Assembly: GCA_030248135.1 (NCBI GenBank)
Contig: JASANC010005474.1
Coordinates: 1 to 64,000, forward strand
DNA: 64,000 nt
Origin: Theristus sp. LFF4_11
Lineage: Eukaryota > Nematoda > Chromadorea > Monhysterida > Xyalidae
Direction: 5' to 3'
Part shown: in pieces, positions 45,621-57,813 of the stretch
How the letters are laid out: each line of letters starts with the position of its first letter
Numbering within the stretch: position 1 is the stretch's first letter
Made by a program: the position numbers and the translations under genes
Notes under the pieces: model-generated
Seen by the model: the letters and a program-made list of their open reading frames with translations, nothing else
The model's database searches: none
Told to the model about the DNA's origin: nothing

Positions 45621-48600
45621 ATGCTGCCGAGTTGCAGTGACCGCGAGTTTTCGGACACTGTTTGCTCATTGCATCACCGCGGCAAAGCGCAGCAGCCCCA
45701 CCGTCTGCCGCTGCGCCAAACCATTCAACCGCACGACTACTTCGATGCTGCAGATCCGTCGTTCGCCGCCGCCGCCGCCGCCGCGCTGCAGACGCGCTCG
45801 AAAGGAGCCGGCACTCTGAAAACGTCAAGCATGATCGCGGAGATGGCGACCGCCTTGCACAATCAGGTGCAAATGACAAAATAATTTCAAAGTGGTGTCC
45901 GTCCGGTGTCCTCTGTCAGCCGCACTGTGCTGTCCCGGATAGGAACTAAAAGTAACCCATCAGCGACGAGTTGCGACAAAATCACATCCTCCGCCGGCTT
46001 TTTGCCGCAACTTTTTTATTTCCGGACTACATACCGCTCCGGACACCGCGGCGGACAGGACACCGGACACCATGATGGACATTTTCATCTGGCGTGTGTG
46101 CTTTTCCTTGTTCTTGTATTTTTTATACTCAGTCCACTTCTGGTTTGCCGCAATAATGAATCGCCATTTAGCAACATCACGAAGCGCTGGAAAATTTTCC
46201 AGTTCTCCACAATTTGACCGAGGATAAAAAAAAGAACATAAGATTTTGAACGTTTTTTCCCGTTTGAAAAGCTTATAACAGCGTTCTGGCCACAATGGGA
46301 AGAACGGGAAGATGATTTTTGTGTGCAGACGTTGTTCGGCCCTGGTCCACGTTGCACCACGCGCTACACCGCGTCTAGTCGCAGCTGTGTATCAAAAACC
46401 TCACCACACGCAAAAAAATTGTCCCAACTCATGTCCGGGGGCGTGCTCCCGCGTCCTGTCCTGTCCCGGGAGATGTCTCGAAACCAGTCCCGGCGCGACG
46501 CGGCGCGGGACACGCCGTCAGACACGAGTTCGGACTAGAGTGCAATAGGAGCAAGAGACCCAACAACCAACAAACGTTGCGCAGAAAAATTGAGTTTTTT
46601 TTGCGATCCAACAGATATCAGCGGAAGGCGAGTGCTCATTGCACGCGCAACAACGGTTGGCTGCAGTGTTCGCGCAGGCAAATAACACCAGCACCAACAA
46701 CAATCACAACAACAATAACGAACCACTGGACAAAATCAACGTCGACCTTTACCAAACAACCGAGAACGACTTGGACGAATCGTTCAGTCAAACGTCGACA
46801 AGCGACGTCGAACGCAACAAACTGAACACGCACGAGCACGAGAATCATGTTGGATCAGCGCCGGTGAACGACGACGACGACGACGATGATGACGATGAAA
46901 AGGGCTGGAAGAAAGTGAGGGTTGAATGGGCAGGCGTTGGTTTGGAAAGACCTGAATCAGGATAGAATAAAATCTGAGAGAGAAAATCCGTTGCGATCTT
47001 GCTTTTGGCTTTTGCTTTTGGAGTGCAGGCATCCTTAAAACGTACTTCTGTTCGCAGATTTATGTTTGTTACGCAGAAAATGAAAGTCATCCTGCCGCAC
47101 GTGGTGTTGGTCGTTGCCACGGTGCTCTATTCGGTGCTCGGTGCTGGCATCTTCTGCATCATTGAGCGACCTCACGAGCTGCACATGAAAATAACGACCG
47201 CAAATAAAATCCAGCAGTTGCAGGTGGACTGGAATGAAATTTTCTGATCACACACACATTTCTTAAGACGCTATTTATTTAATTTTTTCCAGGAACAGCT
47301 ATTGGAAGAAGCGTGGAAGCTGACGAGCAATGATGCATCGTTGACTGAAGACGATTTCGTCGAGCAAATCGCTCCACACTTGGATGAACTGATGGAACGA
47401 ACGTTTGAAGCGTTCGGAAATGGTAATTTGTTTAGCTGTTTTCAAGCCACATTTCATTTCATTTGGTTTGTTTTTGTCTGTTTGTCCTTTTTATTTTAAA
47501 TTTTGCAATGGCTTCAGGGTCAACTGCAAACGAGATCCGAAACAGCAGTCTCGTGGAGTCTGGCTGGACGTACATGTCCGCGCTGTTCTTCACGACAACC
47601 GTCATCACCACAATTGGTTGGTGGCAATAACAGAGTTTGTTTTTCGGATAACGTTTTGTTCATCAGAAAGCAAAACCAATCCTAAGCGTAATCCTAATTC
47701 TTAGTCTAAACCAATCCTAATCCAAACGTTTTCCTTTCCAAGCCATTTCAAAAAAAGTGAAAAAAATGCGAGACATCTGGGAATGCACCTGCACATACTG
47801 TACCAATGGAATGGATAATGCAGCTTTGTGTGAAAGTACAAAAGTGAAAACAACTTCGCCAAGGTTACGGTCAATTAGTCCCTGCGACGCAACTCGGCAA
47901 ACTGTTCTGCGTGGCGTACGCGCTGTTCGGCATTCCACTGACGTTGATCACGATCGCTGATCTCGGCAAGTTCGTCTCGATGTTCATCATCGCGCTCTAC
48001 AAGCAAGTGTGCCGTCTCGTCCACTATGGTCGGTCGCTGTTTTTAATTTTTGTCTTTTTTAGTTCATAGTTTTTTCTCATTTGCTAGTTTTTTGCGCTTT
48101 TCTGCCTTGTTTTTTTCTGGTAAGTGCACAATAATGGTGAATGTGTGTTTTCATTCGGCTTTCATTCTGCCGCTGAGGAAATAAGTCACTAACCGACTAC
48201 ACACTGAGAAAATTACTGAATAGTCAACAGTTGAACAGCTTGATCAATCTTGAAATCTAAACAATTGTTGAATGAACTGGTGAAATGAGTTGTCTCAATG
48301 TATGACAACCGTTGCCAAACGTGTCCACTATTGCGCACCTCATCACAAAAAATGCCTGTTCTCAGCCAAAGGTCACGTGCTGCTGCATCGGGGCGTTGAC
48401 GACTATCAGGAGGTGCGCGAGACGCACGCCGCAGACACGCAGTCGCTCAAGTCGCGCTTGTCGCTCGGTGCAACGTCCACGAAGTCAGTCACCGCCCATT
48501 ATTGCTTATTGTTTTGAATTTGTACCCCCCCCCCGAAAACCGAGGGTACCTCCATCTGGTGATTTGGTGTTTGGACGGGTGAGCATCCAGGCTGGAAGCT

Positions 48601-50457
48601 GGTGCAGGGCGTGCTTCAACGAACAAATGTGGGGGCGTGCCTCTGACAAACAGATGTGCAGGACTGCCCGCTTGTCTTCAAGTCAAAGACGATCTTGAAG
48701 TGCAGTAAACAACATTTTACAGTCGAAAGCAGTCAGCATTGGTGTTTGTGATCACGTTGATGCATGTTTTCTGCGCCGGTGTTGCTGTGGAGGCGGAGTC
48801 TATCCTGCATTCCGAAAGCATGCATCACGCATGATCACCAACCGATCAACTTATGATACTGATTGCCTATAATTTAGAGTACAACTGTAAATGCACTTTG
48901 TCGATACCACCCCACGTTTTCAAAAAGCATCAATTGATTTCCAATGGCGGTCCTGCAGAAGCACGAGCTCGCTGCTGGTCACTGCGACCGTGCCTGCGAC
49001 CTTCGTGCTGTGCATCCTGCTCGCGTACACGGCCGTCAGTGCTGCGGCGTTCAAGTGCTGGGAGCCGTGGCAGTTCGCTGACTCGTTCTATTTCTTTTTC
49101 ATCACGATGGTTCGGATATAAGACCTTTGTTTTTTCAGTTTTTTTTATTTCCGACATTTGTGCTTCTTGCTGTTTGACCAAAGAAAACAGTGGTTGTGTA
49201 GGTTTCTTGTATTTTCTCTTTTCAGCTGATACGGCATTTCTTGTTGAACATTCGGGTGACCTCCAATTTTTTTAAAATTGTAAAATTTCGAAGCGTTATT
49301 ATTTTATGTAGCTGTTTTGCGTTGATTTTAGGTCACGGTCGGTTTCGGCGACATCGTGCCGGAGAATCACGCGTACTTTCTGCTGACGCTGTTGTTCATT
49401 TTTACAGGTCGAAAAGTTCCCGCAGTTCACTTTTTTTGTCAAATGGAAAACTGTTCATTGAGTCAGCTTTCTCTCACAATCCATCTGATATCAATTATCA
49501 ACAGACTTGGATAAAACGACTAGTTCGTCAGGTCTGGTGCTAACAACGATGTGCATCGACCTGGTCGGCAGCGACTACATCGAGCGCATCCACTATTTCG
49601 GGCGTCACTTTCAGCTGGCCAAGGACGCGCTGACCGTGTTGGGCGGCAAAGCCGGCGGCATGCACGACTGGCTGCGCGCGATGCGCAAGCAGCACGGCGA
49701 CGAGTTCCTGGTCGATCCGGACAAGTGGGTCTCGGATCGGTGAACGTGCGTACAGTTCATCTGGATAATATATACCACTAGCTGATTGGTTGGTGGCACA
49801 CGCGTGCAGTTGATGCACGCATTGCTGTGCCGGCAAACTCCGCCTCCACAGCAATGCCTGCACAGCATGCGTGCATCAAGCCTGCACCGAATGCTGCACG
49901 TGTGTGCAACCAACCAATCAGCTACTTGTATAGATTAGCCAGATGGACAGTGTAGACTGTACGCAGAAAAAAAATCATTGTAGATAAAAATGTTCGTGCG
50001 ACGTACACTTATTGGTGCAGATGCACAAGCCCGCCGCACTGGTTGGTCTATTCAGAATCACCTTCGATTTTCAGAAGCAAAAAAACGGTTGCATACATTG
50101 GGAATTTTTATGTTCTGCAACTCAATGCGGACGTACACGTAAATGTGTAGACGTTAGAAAGAAAACTAATTTCATTCTTTGCGTGGTAATTCAGAGCAGC
50201 CTAAGTGACCCGGGCGATTGGGTTGATAAATGCACGAACATGTGCGTCTGTCATTACTTTTCTGCGTGAGGAAGTCGAAACTCTGTTCACCTGCCAGATT
50301 CCTGAAGACATATCTGACGTCAAATGCCGAGTACCTGGCGTACGTGCCGCCAGAGCACTCCGCCATCAAATTCATTGACCAGCTGGCGAGCACGACAACT
50401 GGCACCATGGACGACGTACACCTGATGTCAAGCATCAATGATCCGTTGGAATTGTGA
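45621..50457 (+). CDS. two-pore-domain K+ channel (TWK/K2P family), 11 exons, 599 aa
   Basis: K2P channels carry background K+ current that sets resting potential in nerve and muscle. Exons: 45621-45866, 46615-46914, 47077-47223, 47293-47422, 47518-47616, 47864-48028, 48366-48483, 48959-49109, 49332-49407, 49532-49739, 50298-50457, joining to 1800 nt. Membrane segment M1 is at about 186-206. The first pore has TTVITTIGYG (filter 306-310) and an NSS glycosylation site (283) in the cap loop. M2 follows with AYALFGIPLTL. M3 starts near 407, the second pore filter is TVGFG (454-458), and M4 is at 467-480. IDLVGSDYIERIHYFGR after M4 is typical of nematode TWK channels. The first 182 residues are a long cytosolic tail with poly-Ala, an Asn-rich run and nine Asp in a row (exon 2); I am less sure of exons 1-2. 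Introns 1, 7 and 10 carry MITEs. Confidence 0.93.
45894..46071. mobile_element. GGTGTCCG inverted-repeat element in K2P intron 1
   Basis: The left end reads GGTGTCCGTCCGGTGTCC and the right end is its inverse, GGACACCGGACACC. The interior is non-coding. A second copy lies at 54889-55058, and related fragments are near 53325 and 53880. Confidence 0.7.
48731..48850. mobile_element. MITE of the CTGATTGGYTGGTG family in K2P intron 7
   Basis: Inverted halves contain ATCACGTTGATGCATG and CATGCATCACGCATGATCACC. The shared centre reads GAGGCGGAGTC, as in the copies at 33792 and 49748. The termini have drifted. Confidence 0.65.
49748..49964. mobile_element. longest copy of the CTGATTGGYTGGTG MITE, in K2P intron 10
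   Basis: The left end runs GCGTACAGTTCATCTGGAT, then AGCTGATTGGTTGGTGGCAC. The right end is the inverse, with AACCAACCAATCAGCT and CCAGATGGACAG. The element is about 217 bp and folds back along most of its length. Confidence 0.75.
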
Positions 50458-52301
50458 TTGTTTGTTGAAAACACTTACGCTTGTGGCACTGTCATTGTGG
50501 CATAGTTTTGCGACTGGTTACTCAACAATCTGTTGTGTAAAGTTTTGTTTCAGCAGGTTCAAATTGTGTGTAGTCTGGTGTAATTTTGCCTGTCTCGTTG
50601 CACTGAAACGCGCAGAAGCCAGGGGGTCTTCCAGGCAACCATCTAGATTACGTCGAGTAACCAAAAGTTACTGAACAAAATTGTCTGAGCTGGCGTGACC
50701 AGTGGTTGCTCAACAAATTGTTTAGTACCTTTTTTCTTCAGTGGTTTGACTTTATGACAGATACCGAGTGCATAGAAGGTCTCCTTATATAAATTTGAAA
50801 ATCGAAATTTCTGAAAAAAAGATTTTGTGTGACGACTGCTTATAAACGTGGGAGGAGGTTTATAAACGAGATTAGTTGGGTAAAACGGGGGTTTTGCAAA
50901 ATTTTTTTTTTTTTGGTATATTTTGTTTGACTGTATGACAAATAAATTACAAACGAGTAAATTTACAAAACCCGCGTGTGTCTGAATGAAAAACTAATGA
51001 CATATGAAACGAAACAGTACAAGCGTGAACTTAACGCAAACAATACAGTTGCTAATAGAAATTGATGGTGTGTGAAACGGCGTGTGGGGCAAATCTCTTT
51101 CATGATAAGAAAAAAATCAACGGCAATTTTTTGTGCGACACACTGAGAAACGTTCAATAAGAAAACTCAACAAAATTTGTTGAGTAATCACTGGTTGCAT
51201 TCATTTTTTGGAAATGTGTTTGTGACGGTTTCTGTTGACTAAATTTTTATCGTCGCTGAAAAGCACAAACGGATTTACTTCTGTGAAACAATTTACTTGG
51301 ATCATCAAGTTGAAATTGATGAAATAAAGATGTATTCGGTAACATTTTCTTAGTAACTTTCTATGATTCACTCTATCTCTGCCTCCGTCACCAGTCCAAA
51401 TCTCGAAAACATTTTGCTAATTTCTCTCCGTGAATGTGTGTCGAAAACGACATAATCGGTGCAATCCGGCGGTTGTCTCATTTGTTTGCGGGAGTCGGTC
51501 GAAACGCAATCTCAGCCCCCACAGTTCGTCATATTATTGGCACCTGGGGAATTACGGATGACACAAAAATAACACACGATGAACTCTCGAAAATACTTTT
51601 CGGGGGACCTCTTTTCGTTTCTTGAAGTCAGCTTTATTGCTGTAAACCGCAACTCGAAAACTCCTTGCGCTCGCCATATGGAGGACAACAAAATGAAATT
51701 TGCCATAATGGTAACAAGCATTCTAGCAAGCACGCTAATGGGCAAGCGGAATGTCACTTCAGTCACCTCTGTTCTTTGCATGTGGCTCTTTCTATGCTGA
51801 AAAAGAAATGCAGACTTGCAACTGTAAGCATTTTTAATTCAGTTCAAGTTCAACAAAAAAACCGTTGTGTTACATTGTATAGTTTGTACACGTAAAATGT
51901 CCATAGAATCAGCCCGTTTTCTGCTTATACGGCCGTTCGTTTACATGAGCGAAATTTTTTAGGAAACCGTTAATTTGGTTGTTTGTTTGTCGGTGGTGTT
52001 TGTATCTTGGTTTGTGTCTTGGCTCTTGCAATATTAGCCGCACACATTATACCGCAATAGCCAAATAACAAACCCAAACGATAGAAACACGAAACGTTTT
52101 TTTATTGTTTTACAATTGCGATCAAAAGGTGCACAGCTGAAATTGATATCGCTTTAGCAGATTTGAAATGTGTTAGCTTTCTTTCTCGTTGTTCCGCTGG
52201 TTTGTTAGACTTGGTTTTAAAAAGACTGGTTCCATTTTCAAATAAAAAAAAAACTGAACAGGAGAACAAGATTTTGTGATACAACTCGATTGGATAAAGA
52301 A
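50458..52301. other. intergenic region between K2P and innexin
   Basis: AATAAA at 50941-50946 is a plausible K2P polyadenylation signal, about 480 bases past the stop. The rest is AT-rich; short frames at 51434-51895 show no domain. The innexin promoter should lie near the right end. Confidence 0.5.
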
Positions 52302-55300
52302 ATGGTGTTCCAATCGTTGCTCGCTGCGGCGATCGGCACACTGAGGGGCACTCGAAACGACGACGACTTCGTGGACAGGTGTGTTCTTGACAATGACAAG
52401 CTGCGTACACGAGTGTGCGACCAATTCAGACAAGCTGCAAAAACAACGCTCACTTCGTCAGTTTTTGCTTTGTGGGCTGCGGACTGACACCGCGAGGGCT
52501 GGGCACTGTTTTTGCGGTTTCGCCCCGTAAGCGAAGACCGCGGCGACCCCGGGCTCGTCAGTTCGACAAGTCGCCAGACCGCACAGTCTCAAAAATGCGC
52601 GTGCGCCGAAGGGTGGTAATGGCAACACGAAACATCAGCCAGCCCTCGTTTTTAACAAATGTGCTTGGGTTGGCTTGTGGCTACGCATATATGCGTAAAA
52701 ACGATGTTACGCGCCAGTTTTTGCTTTATTATACGTCACCCTGCACGTGCATTTTTGAGACTGTGCGGTCTGGCGACTTGTCGAACTGACGAGCCCAGGG
52801 TCACCGCGGTCTTCGCTTACCGGGCGAAACCGCAAAAACAGTGTCCAGCCCTCGCGGTGTCAGTCCGCAGCCCACAAAGCAAAAACTGACGTATAACATC
52901 GTTTTTACGCATATATGCGTGGCCACAAGCCAACCCAAGCGCTCACTTCATCTTCAATAAAGAATTCCATCCATCGCATAAGTGTCCAAGGGTTCATATA
53001 TTCGAGCGAGCATAAATTTTTGTCACACAACTGAGTACAGTATGGCCGATTAAACATGGCAGCTTTTTTCAGGGTTCAAGGAGCGCGCGAAATTTGAATG
53101 AAAGAAAAAAGACGATCAGAAACCACATTGTGTGCCAAATTTGACTCGTTTTTTTAAACTAATGGATTATCCGCGCTATTCTGTGCATTCTTTCTCCCTT
53201 GCACACATGATTGGAAATTATGTTGGCATTTTTGAAAAAGACAACTCCTAGTCTGCGACTGATCCCGCCTTGATGGACTGTCTCATTTATTCGGCCGTAC
53301 TGTACTAAAATTTTGACTGGTGTCCGTCGGACTGGACTGACGGACCATTACGGGGCACCGCGGTATGAGTCTGGCCCGGCGAAACCGCAAACAGCGAACT
53401 TTTACGTTCTTTCATTTATTTTGGTTTCGCGACTAAATGCGCGCATAGAAAATCAGTTTCATGCGTGACGCGGCAATTCAAAATTGCTCAACACCGACAG
53501 TGGAGTCACTTGAGCAAGTTTGAATTGCCGCACCAATCACAACGGCTGCAAACGCAGTTAATCGCAGAACTGAAAAAATACAAATCGATAATACTCCAAT
53601 CACATCGAACAAGAATCTTTCTGAAGGCTAAACTACTTTTACACGCCGGTCGTGCTGATGGGCGCTGCGGTGTTGACGAGTCTGAATCAGTACGTCAGTC
53701 AACCGATCCAATGCTGGCTGCCGGAAGGCTGGAACCACAACATGGAGCAGTACATCGAGAGCTACTGCTGGGTGCAGAACACGTACTTCCTGCCGATACA
53801 CGAGCACATACCGGATGATTACGCGTCGCGAGAGGGTCGGTTGAGCTTTAACAGTTGACACGCAAAGATGAAAAAGTGTCCGAATAACAGATGTCCAGTG
53901 GCCTGTCCGCCCAGGTGTCCGTGTTTTGGAAAACATAAACAACCCCAAAAAAACGCCGTGCTTGGTGTGGTCGTGTTTTTCTCTTTTTAACGTGTTGTTC
54001 ACTGGAGAAAATGCTCAAAAAAATATCAGCAATTTTCATTTTGGCATTTTCATTTACAACTCAAACACGTAGGTGTTTGGAGATTTTTGTTGGGCACCTT
54101 TTCATGTGTCGCCAACGCCTCGTTTTATTTCGGTTGATGTCAGCGGCGTTTGACCCGAAATCCATCCGAGATTACGGCTTATCTAAAGGGCGGTTGACCA
54201 CCAATCAAGTTTTGACTCAAACGAATAATCTGTTTGTTCCCTTTATCGAGCTTCAGAAAATGGAGCTTGAGAAGAAACACTAAAGAAAAACCACCTTTGC
54301 AGAACGTCAAATTCCGTATTACCAATGGGTGCCGTTCATATTGGTGCTTCAAGCATTCATGTTCACGTTTCCGTGCATCTGCTGGCGTCTGCTAAACTGG
54401 CAGAGCGGTACCGTTCCATTTAATGCTTTTTGAAATTTGAACATCATTCAAATTTTCAATTTTTGTTTCCAACTTTTTCTTTTTTTGTTTGTTTCCCGGC
54501 GATCTGCTGCAAGTGTAGCAATTCCAGTTTGTTTTATTTGTTTGGAAAAACTTTTTGCATATGTGTTCAAAAAGAACTAAAACACATTTTTTTGTGTCTC
54601 AGTAGTGGTGGTCCAAAATGCGGCAGGTTAAAAACGTTTTGAAAAAGCCAAAGTTTTAGGTGTAAATTTGACGCAACTGGTGAACACGGCGCTTGACGTG
54701 GCCAGCTGCGACATGCAACAACGCAACAAAATCATTCGGGCCGCTGGGCGGGCCGTGCAGGACACGCTGGACATGCAGGCCGGGCTGACATTGGTGGGAC
54801 AATTTTGAAGCTGAATTGCGGGAAAACCAGTTTGGCATCACGCTATTTGAATCTTAACTACGGAAAAGCCAGTTTGGCATCACCATAAGGTGTCCGACCG
54901 AACAGGCGTCCGGTGTCCTGTCCGCTTGGGTGTCCAGCGTGGTGGTCCGGAAATAAAAGTGGCCACATCATCACACCACACCACTTTTAGACCACTTTTA
55001 TTTCCAGCACACGGACACCGCACGGGCGGACAAGAACCCAGCCATTTATTCGGACACCTTTTTGTTTGCGTGATTTAACTTTTTAAAACTAACAAAGACT
55101 GAATTCTCTTCTTATTTTGGAATAAAGTTGAATCCGATTTAACAATTCTACTTAGCCTGATTTCTCTGCGCTCCTTCAGGCCAGTGCCACCGTCGCCACT
55201 GATCAGCTGAAAAAGAATTCGACCGTTTTCATCAGCGATGACGAGCCGTCGCCGGAAGAGCGAAAAGCGACGTCGTCAAGTTTTGTTTGTCAGTGTGAGT

Positions 55301-57475
55301 GCACGAGAAACAGCAAAAGTATTCAAAAGTAATCGTTGGGCTTTTTGTGTATGTGTCTGATGTTTCGTGTCTGAAACAGATGTTCAACCGAATTGTTTTT
55401 TGATGTTCAAATTCGCAAAACATCATTTCAGCCGCCCTCCCAAACTTGCAACGCACCAACGGTCGCTATCTGGCCGTGCTGTATCTCCTGGTCAAGTTGT
55501 TCTACGTGTTGAACACGCTCATTCAAGTTCTCATGTTGAACCTGCTCTTGCAGGGCTCCATACTACCGTTTTATGGTTATGTGGTGAGAAGATTGGTTTT
55601 ATTCTATTTTTTAGAACTTTAACTCAATCGTAAGTTGTCATTAATGAAATGATTTATCCGATCATTTTTTACTGAACTTGAGGTACTTCGCGATTTGTTC
55701 TACGGCCGTGAGTGGTACATTTCGGGTCACTTTCCGCGTGTCACCCTGTGCGATTTCACGGTTCGCACGTTGGGCAACATCAATCGTTACACGGTGCAGT
55801 GCGCATTGCCGATAAATTTGTTTAACGAGAAGGTAACAAATTGCTAAATTGCTGTTTTTATTGCATTGAAAAGTCGAATTTTTGACTGCTTTAATTCGTT
55901 ACTCGTAATTCGTTTGAATACTCGTTTTAATACTGACCAATGGACATTGTAGTATACGGTTTCTCCCAGTCAGCGAATACCGCGGACACGGTCGTTGCGA
56001 CCTGTCAAGCGAGTCTTGGTCGCTGCACTTACCGGGCGGACCGCAGAATCTCGCGGTGTCAGACGGTCAACACGGAACGTTTTCAAAATCTCGTCATTGC
56101 GCGGAAACCGCGGTCGTGCATTCACAGACCCGTTTTCTCACGCTCAAAAAATCACCCCAACATGCAGGTGTTCGTGCTGTTTTGGCTGTGGCTGTCCGTC
56201 CTGTCGGCCATCAGTCTGGCCAGTCTGATCTTTTGGACGTTTCAAACGCTCTGGCGATCGCAACGACGCGACTTTGTGCTGCGATTTCTGTTGGTCGCCG
56301 CCGCGAACTCGCATCGGGCGGCAACGGCTGGCGAGCGGGCGTTGTTTCTGGCGTCCAAGGATGTTTACCACAAATTCATCGATGAATACTTGCAGACGGA
56401 CGGGGTAAGAACGAAACGGCAGTTGTGACCACCGGATGGCATGGATGTGGTGTGGATACCGAACTGCATTGTATTCTCATTTTTTAGGTTCTGCGATTCA
56501 TTGCGTTTGTGGTAAGGAAACTAGTTTCATACTTTATGTGGCGATTCAAGTGATCCATTCAAATTAGCACAAGTGATCCAGTCTTATTTTGGGGACTCGG
56601 ATTACTATACCGATATTGAATTCCCACATCACGCGTGAAACTGTTTAGTGTTTTTTACGTATCCATCTATGCGCGCAATGAGTCTCGAGACTAAAATAAA
56701 AGATAATAATTACCAGAAACAGCTACCAACGAGTGCACCACCAGTGGTTATACTCGACAAATTTGTTGAGTACAACGTTTGCTCGGCTACAGTGTTCAAT
56801 AGTTTCATTGGATTTGTTCAGTGTAAGTGTTGAGTACACGCACAACCAAGAACCAAGGCAAAACACAACCTTTTACGAATTTATCTCGTATCTTTTATCA
56901 TTTCGCAGACGTTCATCCTGCACATTCTCGCGAACCACGTCGGCGACGTCGTCACACTGGAGATCGTGAAACATTTGTGGCGTGAGTTTCGCCTCCGTCA
57001 CCAGCACGAGCTGGCCGGCTCGATCGTGCACGTGCCACCGGAATACCGGCGGAACGACCAACCTGCCGGTGGCGCTGTCAGCGCACAAAACTCGGACGAA
57101 AGCGGCAGCCTGCTGGTGCGCGTGCAAGCGGCCGAGCAGAGAATGCTCATGCGAGACAACAATAATCCGCCGACGCATCCGCAATCGCACAACCACCAAC
57201 TGCGCTACAGAGCCGGCGAAACGACGACGCAGACGACACTGATTGGTCGTGCTGAGGAATTGGAATCGACCAATCCGCGACGTCAACTGGTCGTCAGCTG
57301 GCCAATGAATGCGCCACCGCCACCGCCACCGTTGACGCCAACGGCCGCCAGTTCGTTTCGCCAACAACAGCCCTCCGTGGTTTCGGCGGAGCGTCTTCCA
57401 AGCGCTGATGACCACGGTGACACACCGAGACCGCCGCGACGGCATTTCGACTTGCTGGCTGAGGATAAAGTGTGA
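52302..57475 (+). CDS. innexin gap-junction protein, 9 exons, 581 aa
   Basis: Innexins form invertebrate gap junctions and hemichannels. Exons: 52302-52378, 53627-53835, 54303-54407, 54660-54793, 55180-55294, 55432-55583, 55683-55832, 56168-56404, 56909-57475, joining to 1746 nt. The start [12 protein letters not shown], then DDDFVDRLNYFY, is the family's N-terminus. TM1 is about 32-50. Extracellular loop 1 has Cys55 and Cys73 in PIQCWLP and YCWVQNTYF. The signature YYQWVPF is at 101-107, in TM2. Loop 2 has Cys287 and Cys304 in RVTLCDF and [17 protein letters not shown]4 is about 315-337. The C-terminal exon adds a long hydrophilic tail (from about 394) with a Pro run, which is unusual in length and likely regulatory. 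Intron 1 (1.25 kb) holds an interleaved inverted repeat. Confidence 0.95.
52457..52939. repeat. interleaved inverted repeats in innexin intron 1
   Basis: Arm A (52457-52602) is inversely repeated at 52744-52891, and arm C (52663-52726) is inversely repeated at 52879-52939. The order A-C-A'-C' would form two crossing stems rather than one hairpin. Arm C contains TACGCATATATGCGTA, itself a palindrome. Arm A carries GGTTTCGCCCCGTAAGCGAA. Related fragments lie near 53370 and 55970-56110. Confidence 0.75.
54889..55058. mobile_element. GGTGTCCG inverted-repeat element in innexin intron 4
   Basis: The left end GGTGTCCG and right end CGGACACC are inverse copies. The inner arms pair GGAAATAAAAGTGG with CCACTTTTATTTCC around the centre. 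It is the second copy of the family at 45894-46071. Confidence 0.7.
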
Positions 57476-57699
57476 TCGGGAATATATGCGTTCAGGAAAA
57501 AAAAATTATTTCGTTGCCGTCCCACAGGACTTCTCTTGTCATCCGTCATCAGGCAGCCGAAAACAACATCAAAAATGTATATTGTTGCCGACGAAACAAC
57601 ATGGTGTGCACCTCGCATCGCATGATCACATATTGGTTTCCGTACTGTTCATGCTGTTCTTGATCACATGCTGTTCATAAAGTTTTCTGCTTTTCGGCA

Positions 57700-57717
57700 A
57701 ATAAAATGACAAAATAA
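57700..57717 (+). terminator. probable innexin polyadenylation signals
   Basis: Two AATAAA hexamers (57700-57705 and 57712-57717) follow the innexin stop by about 225 bases. Confidence 0.6.
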
Positions 57718-57813
57718 ATGTATGGATCGATGGACATGGCAACCTTTTCTCCGACTGTGTTTGAAACAAAGCAAAAACGGCATACCCATTAGTTGTAATA
57801 CAGTTTTCATTAA

